A stretch of 9,419 bases of DNA from an uncultured Lachnospiraceae bacterium (GTDB lineage: Bacteria; Bacillota; Clostridia; Lachnospirales; Lachnospiraceae): NCBI GenBank assembly GCA_910588535.1, contig CAJUOO010000090.1:1-9419 (forward strand), written 5' to 3'. Each line of letters begins with the position of its first letter. The first letter of the stretch is position 1. Under the pieces are notes generated by a model that worked only from the letters and a program-made list of their open reading frames with translations, did not search any database and was not told the origin of the DNA. Below are positions 6,181-9,419 of the stretch, one piece after another. The translations under genes and the position numbers were made by a program.

Positions 6181-6619
6181 AAAAACATTTCTAAAATCAC
6201 TTAAAACATATCTCAACAAATTAAAGACCTCCGCCATTCACCGTCATATCAGCTATTATGAAGAAATACTTTCTGATATGATAGAAGGCGGGCTATCTGA
6301 GGAAGCTGCCGTTGAAAAGCTTGGATCACCAAAAAATATCTCAGAGGCACTTCTCAAAGACGCAATGCCAGAGGACTTTAAAAAAACTGACTGGATTGGA
6401 AGATGCTTTATCATTTTTAGTTGTGCATTACTCCTAATCTCTCTCTTCTTTAAAATAAAATCCACTGGCAACTCTTCCATCTCTTTTATAGGTGGTGCCG
6501 ACGGACCTACCAGTATTTTTATTGCTGGCAAAATCGACTATACATGGCTATATTTCCTAACGGCTGGATGTATTGCAATCACTATCCTCTATAAAACCAT
6601 TCGATACTTTAAACACTGA
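6167..6619 (+). CDS. HAAS/DUF1700-type membrane protein with an OadB-like GGADGPTSIF segment
   Basis: Residues 7-65 match the HAAS/DUF1700 helical domain: a YYEEILSDMIEGGLSEEAAVEKLGSP core, which is the usual partner of PadR regulators in Firmicutes. Residues 79-96 are a membrane helix. Residues 105-123 then read SISFIGGADGPTSIFIAGK, the pattern known from the beta subunit of Na+-translocating oxaloacetate/glutaconyl-CoA decarboxylases. A second membrane segment spans about 126-143, with a basic end (KTIRYFKH). The protein is far too short to be a decarboxylase pump. AAAGG is 6 nt before ATG 6167, and the start lies inside the end of padR, so translation is coupled. I infer a membrane sensor or effector controlled by PadR. 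Confidence 0.82.
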   Translation: MNMNKKTFLKSLKTYLNKLKTSAIHRHISYYEEILSDMIEGGLSEEAAVEKLGSPKNISEALLKDAMPEDFKKTDWIGRCFIIFSCALLLISLFFKIKSTGNSSISFIGGADGPTSIFIAGKIDYTWLYFLTAGCIAITILYKTIRYFKH

Positions 6620-6827
6620 CAACTTCTTCCATGTCACGGCAAAAGTTGTAGGCTGAACCTCCATACAAGCCATGTAATACCTACTCATTTAAGTATCTTA
6701 AAAACATCCTCTTAAATGGTAAGCTAAACGGATCTTTCTCGATCATGTTCCTATCTATTACTTTATCGAGCCAAGTATAGTATCATCTATTTTTGCACAT
6801 CCTGTTTTGGAAAGGAGTGTATATTAG
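6620..6827. other. Gap of about 200 bp with an 8-bp inverted repeat
   Basis: No open frame with a ribosome site is seen. CATTTAAG (6686-6693) and CTTAAATG (6711-6718) form an 8-bp stem around 17 nt. CTCGAT (6738-6743) and ATCGAG (6765-6770) form a longer-range stem. TATAGT at 6776-6781 could be a -10 for the small gene that follows, but no -35 fits. Confidence 0.4.
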
Positions 6828-7001
6828 ATGATAGATAACAGTGAACTTCCTGTTGGTTTTACTATGGAGCTTGCTCAACATTCGGATATTCTCAACCGCT
6901 TCTCCGAATTAACAGAATCAGAAAGGGAAGATGTGATCAAGGGTGCCCGACTGATACGTTCCCGCGACGAAATGCGAAGCTATGTAGAAAACATGTTTTG
7001 A
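6828..7001 (+). CDS. Conserved-looking 57-aa small protein of unknown function
   Basis: ATG ... TGA encodes 57 residues beginning MIDNSELPVGFTMELAQHSD and ending RSRDEMRSYVENMF. AAAGGAG at 6811-6817 lies 10 nt upstream. The pattern of polar N-terminus, GFxMxLAQ, then two amphipathic helices (RFSELTESEREDVIKGARLI and DEMRSYVENM) resembles small soluble proteins I recall as common in Clostridia. I have no function for them and cannot confirm the match here. Codon use is normal and no membrane segment or signal peptide is seen. It stands alone between the PadR unit and the repeat cluster, followed by a hairpin. Confidence 0.78.
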   Translation: MIDNSELPVGFTMELAQHSDILNRFSELTESEREDVIKGARLIRSRDEMRSYVENMF

Positions 7002-7011
7002 CAAAATACAT

Positions 7012-7050
7012 GGGCACCCATCTATAAACCTATTATAGTTAAGAGTGCCC
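7012..7050 (+). terminator. Nested hairpin after the 57-aa gene
   Basis: GGGCAC (7012-7017) pairs with GTGCCC (7045-7050). Inside, CTATAA (7022-7027) pairs with TTATAG (7033-7038) around a 5-nt loop. It begins 10 nt past the stop. The following bases (TGTATATT) are only partly T-rich, so termination is plausible but not certain. Confidence 0.45.
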
Positions 7051-7074
7051 TGTATATTAACCTTTAATAACATT

Positions 7075-7177
7075 CTATAACATCTTGTAGGATGAGTTTA
7101 CATCATTTTCGGAAAAGGATCGTATAGCCCGACCGCTGTTTTCCTCCGTCACCCCGCTCCCGCTTAGTGAAAAACGT
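7075..7177 (-). repeat. Dispersed repeat, inverted copy (copy M)
   Basis: On the minus strand the frame reads RFSLSGSGVTEEN, then SGRAIRSFSENDVNSSYKML and a TAG at 7077-7075. Its first 33 bp match window positions 6-38 with one mismatch. It is the same family as copies L and R but points the other way and abuts copy R, sharing the TGAAAAACGT arm. An in-frame TAG stands four codons before the RFSLS stretch and no start codon or ribosome site is present, so it is treated as a repeat and not a gene. Confidence 0.7.
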
Positions 7178-7262
7178 AACGGATACTAAGCTCGTGAAAT
7201 ACCTCGCTAAGTACCAACGTTTTTCAATAGGTTCCTTGAGGAAAACAGCGGTCGGGCTATAC
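7122..7262. repeat. 141-nt nested inverted repeat with perfect 25-bp outer arms
   Basis: The outer arms 7122-7146 and 7238-7262 are perfect reverse complements. After an unequal internal loop, TGAAAAACGT (7168-7177) pairs with ACGTTTTTCA (7217-7226). A third, imperfect stem (GGATACTAAGC against GCTAAGTACC) closes a 14-nt loop. Both strands can fold. The flanks show no clear target-site duplication. It could be a MITE, two repeat copies inserted head to head, or a structured RNA. Confidence 0.8.
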
Positions 7263-7506
7263 TGTTTTATTGAATCGTTCTACTTCAAACACTTGCAGAT
7301 CTGTATTTATTATACGTTTGTATTTATAGAACATCAACTTCTCTTAAAGAAAACAACAAAGACTTTCTATCAATCCTGTACAAGCAGAGATACAACGTGT
7401 TTTGCCTAACTGATAAAAACAGTTCGCCGGGGCGGCCTTCCCCAAAAATAATACAACAAATTTTAAACAACAACAAAAATATAACCTTTACAAGAAATTA
7501 TAATAT
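7167..7506 (+). repeat. Dispersed repeat, longest copy (copy R)
   Basis: The head (7167-7226) reads VKNVTDTKLVKYLAKYQRFS from a GTG without a ribosome site. It then diverges, and re-joins the family at the 25-bp arm 7238-7262. Positions 7263-7419 hold no recognised signal. The tail 7420-7506 matches window positions 48-120 and includes GGGG (7429-7432) against CCCC (7440-7443), plus an AACTG/CAGTT hairpin just before it. The frame from 7167 stays open to 7409, but it crosses a palindrome and changes character after 7262, so I do not call a protein. Confidence 0.65.
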
Positions 7507-7546
7507 ATGACTCGTATTTAATCTCATTATCGTTATCTTAGTAAAT

Positions 7547-8176
7547 TTAGATCCGAACATCGATCGATTTATACAATCTTCGTAATTCGCTTTCCATGAA
7601 AAGTTTTGAAGTCAACTCCTCTTTTGAATAATAATCTTGTATAGGTTGTTCCATTTGCTCTGATGACTCTACAGTCATCTCTGCCTCCTTCTCAACAGCC
7701 TCAAACTGTTCCTCCAAGATCTCCTCCTGAATCTCATCTACCATATCAAGAACCTCATCAAAAGCTTCCTGAATAGAATTTTTATTGTCCTCTTCTCCTG
7801 TTGCTTCCTCGATAAGCTCTTCTTTTCTTTCCTCTTCTGTCTTCGGCTTCTGCTTCTCTGCTTCCTCTGCAATCTTCTCTCCAAGCTCCCTTGCCTCATC
7901 AAGAACATGGGACATCTGTCCATTGTTGTACTCTGCTCTTGCAGCTTGAATCTGGTCTTCATACGAATGAAGCATATCTAACTTTCTGGAAATATCCTCC
8001 ACAGTGTCACATACCATATCTTTCAGATTCTCCTTCTGCTTTTCGAAAAAAGTAATCTGATCATCCCTCTTTTTCTGTCTTTCCAGCTTATCTTCTGTAC
8101 TTTTCAGACCTCCATTTAACATAGATGTCGGACTAAATAGAAAAAGAGCACTACTTCCCCTAACATTTATATTCAT
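7547..8176 (-). CDS. Acidic coiled-coil protein of unknown function
   Basis: The 209-aa product has a short hydrophobic, Ser-rich N-terminus (SSALFLFSPTSML, residues 8-20) that is not a classic signal peptide. A charged helical stretch follows, with RQKKRDDQITFFEKQKENLK (33-52) and ARELGEKIAEEAEKQK (95-110). Then comes a strongly acidic coiled-coil region, about 113-178, and a basic end LRRLYKSIDVRI. No enzyme motif is visible. I recall similar unnamed Lachnospiraceae proteins, but cannot verify this. The start at 8176 is chosen because AAGGA lies 8 nt upstream; the longer frame to 8254 lacks a ribosome site. The gene is divergent from the membrane protein at 8319. Copy R of the dispersed repeat begins about 40 nt past its stop. 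Confidence 0.75.
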   Translation of the reverse strand: MNINVRGSSALFLFSPTSMLNGGLKSTEDKLERQKKRDDQITFFEKQKENLKDMVCDTVEDISRKLDMLHSYEDQIQAARAEYNNGQMSHVLDEARELGEKIAEEAEKQKPKTEEERKEELIEEATGEEDNKNSIQEAFDEVLDMVDEIQEEILEEQFEAVEKEAEMTVESSEQMEQPIQDYYSKEELTSKLFMESELRRLYKSIDVRI

Positions 8177-8259
8177 AAGCACCATCCTTTCCTTTACCAT
8201 ATTTATCGGATTTTCATTCCATTTCCTTAGAATCTTCTCAAAAAACATCTTCATTGAAA

Positions 8260-8298
8260 TATACTATAATTTTGTGATATACTTGTTTTATACTATAA
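8260..8298. repeat. 10-bp direct repeat TATACTATAA in a divergent promoter region
   Basis: Perfect copies at 8260-8269 and 8289-8298 are spaced 29 bp, about three turns. They lie between the divergent genes starting at 8176 and 8319. They may be paired -10 elements or regulator sites. Confidence 0.5.
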
Positions 8299-8299
8299 A
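8272..8299 (+). promoter_or_regulatory. Candidate promoter of the three-TM protein
   Basis: TTGTGA (8272-8277), a 16-nt spacer and TATAAA (8294-8299) form a modest promoter. The second TATACTATAA repeat overlaps the -10. Confidence 0.4.
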
Positions 8300-8318
8300 T
8301 ATTTAGGAGGAAATAGAG

Positions 8319-9032
8319 ATGACAAAAAAGAAGATATCAAATCTTATGTTTATTGCCATTGTAGGGATTGTGCTAATTTTGTATTTTTATGCTTCCTTTC
8401 AACGCGGAATCTGGTATAAAGATCAGTTTCTTCACAGTATTAATGAAAATGAATGGAGTGGAACTATATACACAGACACCTTACATATTCATAGAGAAAT
8501 GGCTGACGATAAAGTTTTTCTCCGTTTTACATGGGGAACAGAATCGGAAGATTATTGTGTATTTTTTGATAACAATGCTGCTTATAATGAATCGCTCAAG
8601 ATTTATCAAGAAGATCTATTACTTTTCACTGGTTATTATACTGATTCTAACTTTCAGGTTTTATTTGACAGCTCCGGCAACGCAGTATCTCTGGCAGATA
8701 TTACCGTAACGGTTGGCGGCACTGAAATTAGTTCATCTGGAATTACAAATGACTGGCGTCCATCTGAGCCTTTGCTATTACAATTAGCTCTTCTTGATAA
8801 ATTAGAATTTAGAGGAGATATATCTAAAACAATTTGTATTTTTTTCATTGGTTTTGTCCTGTTGCTTGATATTTGTTTTCCTAAATTATTCTTCTATATC
8901 AGGCATGGTCTTTCTGTATATGACCCAGAACCTTCTGAGTTATATTATTTTTTTCAGAAGATAGGCAGAATTGCGCTTGTTATTTTAGTGGGATTTTTAA
9001 TGCTGACAACTTTTTTCCCTTTATATACTTAA
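8319..9032 (+). CDS. Three-TM membrane protein of unknown function
   Basis: The 237-aa protein has a basic N-terminus (MTKKKIS), a membrane helix at 9-25, and a probable extracellular domain at about 26-168. That domain is rich in aromatic and acidic residues, with beta-type stretches such as KVFLRFTWGTESEDYCVFF. Two further membrane helices lie at 170-192 and 215-233, separated by a short cytoplasmic piece holding YDPEPSELYYFF. The only cysteine outside the membrane helices is C80, so no external disulphide is expected. AGGAGG at 8305-8310 is 8 nt before the ATG. No family is recognised. It is a single gene, divergent from the coiled-coil protein, and ends 40 nt before the tRNA terminator hairpin. 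Confidence 0.83.
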   Translation: MTKKKISNLMFIAIVGIVLILYFYASFQRGIWYKDQFLHSINENEWSGTIYTDTLHIHREMADDKVFLRFTWGTESEDYCVFFDNNAAYNESLKIYQEDLLLFTGYYTDSNFQVLFDSSGNAVSLADITVTVGGTEISSSGITNDWRPSEPLLLQLALLDKLEFRGDISKTICIFFIGFVLLLDICFPKLFFYIRHGLSVYDPEPSELYYFFQKIGRIALVILVGFLMLTTFFPLYT

Positions 9033-9071
9033 AGGGATCAATGTAATTGAGAAGGCTGTCTTGACAACAAA

Positions 9072-9099
9072 CGGGTAGAGAAATGCTCTTCTCTACCCG
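9072..9099 (-). terminator. Terminator of the tRNA cluster
   Basis: CGGGTAGAGAA (9072-9082) and TTCTCTACCCG (9089-9099) form a perfect 11-bp stem with a 6-nt loop. On the minus strand TTTGTTGT follows, so it fits an intrinsic terminator for the tRNA transcript. On the plus strand no T-run follows, though it might still stop the membrane-protein mRNA. Confidence 0.78.
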
Positions 9100-9106
9100 A
9101 TAAAAG

Positions 9107-9177
9107 AGGCGCGAACCGGATTTGAACCGGTGATGACGGTGTTGCAGACCGGGGCCTTACCACTTGGCTATCGCGCC
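9107..9177 (-). tRNA. tRNA-Cys (anticodon GCA), second copy
   Basis: The acceptor GGCGCGA pairs with TCGCGCC, the anticodon loop CTGCAAC gives GCA, the T arm is ACCGG-TTCAAAT-CCGGT, and the discriminator is T. It is last in the minus-strand cluster, with no encoded CCA. It differs from the copy at 2154-2225 in the acceptor stem, anticodon stem and variable loop, but keeps the D arm, anticodon loop and T arm. Confidence 0.97.
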
Positions 9178-9200
9178 ATATTAAGTTCTGATTCCACAAA

Positions 9201-9272
9201 TGACTCCAAGGGGATTTGAACCCCTGTTACCGCCGTGAAAGGGCGGTGTCTTAACCGCTTGACCATGGAGCC
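9201..9272 (-). tRNA. tRNA-Glu (anticodon TTC)
   Basis: The acceptor GGCTCCA pairs with TGGAGTC (one G-T). The anticodon stem CCGCC/GGCGG holds the loop CTTTCAC, giving TTC (UUC). The T arm is AGGGG-TTCAAAT-CCCCT and the discriminator is A. It is the middle gene of the cluster, without encoded CCA. Confidence 0.97.
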
Positions 9273-9286
9273 AGCTTCTTACCAAA

Positions 9287-9358
9287 CTCCCCGAGCGGGG
9301 CTCGAACCTGCAACACCACGGTTAACAGCCGTGTGCTCTACCATTGAGCTATCGAGGA
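9287..9358 (-). tRNA. tRNA-Asn (anticodon GTT)
   Basis: The acceptor TCCTCGA pairs with TCGGGGA. The anticodon stem CACGG/CCGTG holds the loop CTGTTAA, giving GTT (GUU). The T arm contains TTCGAGC and the discriminator is G. It is the first gene of this cluster inside the window. The upstream DNA at 9361-9419 (minus) contains TTGACA without a matching -10, so the cluster may continue from an rRNA or tRNA operon outside. Confidence 0.97.
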
Positions 9359-9419
9359 TTATTCTCCTGCACCCTCAAAACTGTATACTGTCAATCCATT
9401 TCCTTCATCCTTCTCTTCT

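Noticed and set aside
6167..6619. Naming the protein an oxaloacetate decarboxylase beta subunit
   Set aside because: Only the GGADGPT segment matches; the protein is much too short and has an HAAS N-terminal domain.
7167..7409. 80-aa open frame starting VKNVTDTKLVKYLAKYQ
   Set aside because: It starts at a GTG with no ribosome site, runs through a palindromic repeat and turns into low-quality sequence after 7262; treated as part of the repeat.
7075..7506. CRISPR array or retron
   Set aside because: There are no regularly spaced identical repeats with unique spacers, and no reverse transcriptase or Cas gene in the window.
8177..8254. 26-residue N-terminal extension of the coiled-coil protein
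   Set aside because: No ribosome site precedes the ATG at 8254, whereas AAGGA stands 8 nt before ATG 8176.

Overview
The window looks like chromosome of a low-GC Gram-positive gut anaerobe, most likely a Lachnospiraceae-type Clostridium. The evidence is AT-rich intergenic DNA, strong AGGAGG ribosome binding sites, tRNA genes that do not encode CCA, an ECF sigma factor overlapping its membrane partner, a PadR/HAAS pair, and an intracellular rhamnogalacturonan-acetylesterase-like enzyme. The family assignment is inference; no marker gene lies in the window.

Layout. Positions 1-120 are the truncated end of a dispersed repeat. Positions 159-1836 (minus) hold an ECF sigma factor and its overlapping single-pass membrane anti-sigma partner. 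Their upstream region carries two tandem 62-63 bp units built from hairpins. A tRNA-Cys (minus) and a Nudix hydrolase gene (plus) are divergent and share an overlapping promoter region. A beta-lactamase-fold serine hydrolase and a three-part SGNH/GDSL esterase follow on the minus strand. Divergent from the esterase is a two-gene unit: a PadR repressor with a TTGACA-N17-TATAGT promoter overlaid by a 31-bp palindrome, and a HAAS-domain membrane protein that carries the GGADGPTSIF signature of Na+-pumping decarboxylase beta subunits. A 57-aa conserved-looking small protein follows. Positions 7075-7506 are a cluster of repeat copies, including a 141-nt nested hairpin with a perfect 25-bp outer stem. 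Then come an acidic coiled-coil protein (minus), a three-TM protein of unknown role (plus), and a minus-strand tRNA cluster Asn-Glu-Cys ending in an 11-bp stem terminator.

How the parts work together. Two self-contained regulatory modules are clear: the sigma/anti-sigma pair and the PadR/HAAS pair. In the second, a soluble repressor is translationally coupled to a membrane protein. The two hydrolases may act on acylated carbohydrate or related esters in the cytoplasm. The most unusual parts are the repeat family at positions 1-120 and 7075-7506, the tandem hairpin leader of the sigma operon, and the HAAS/GGADGPT protein.
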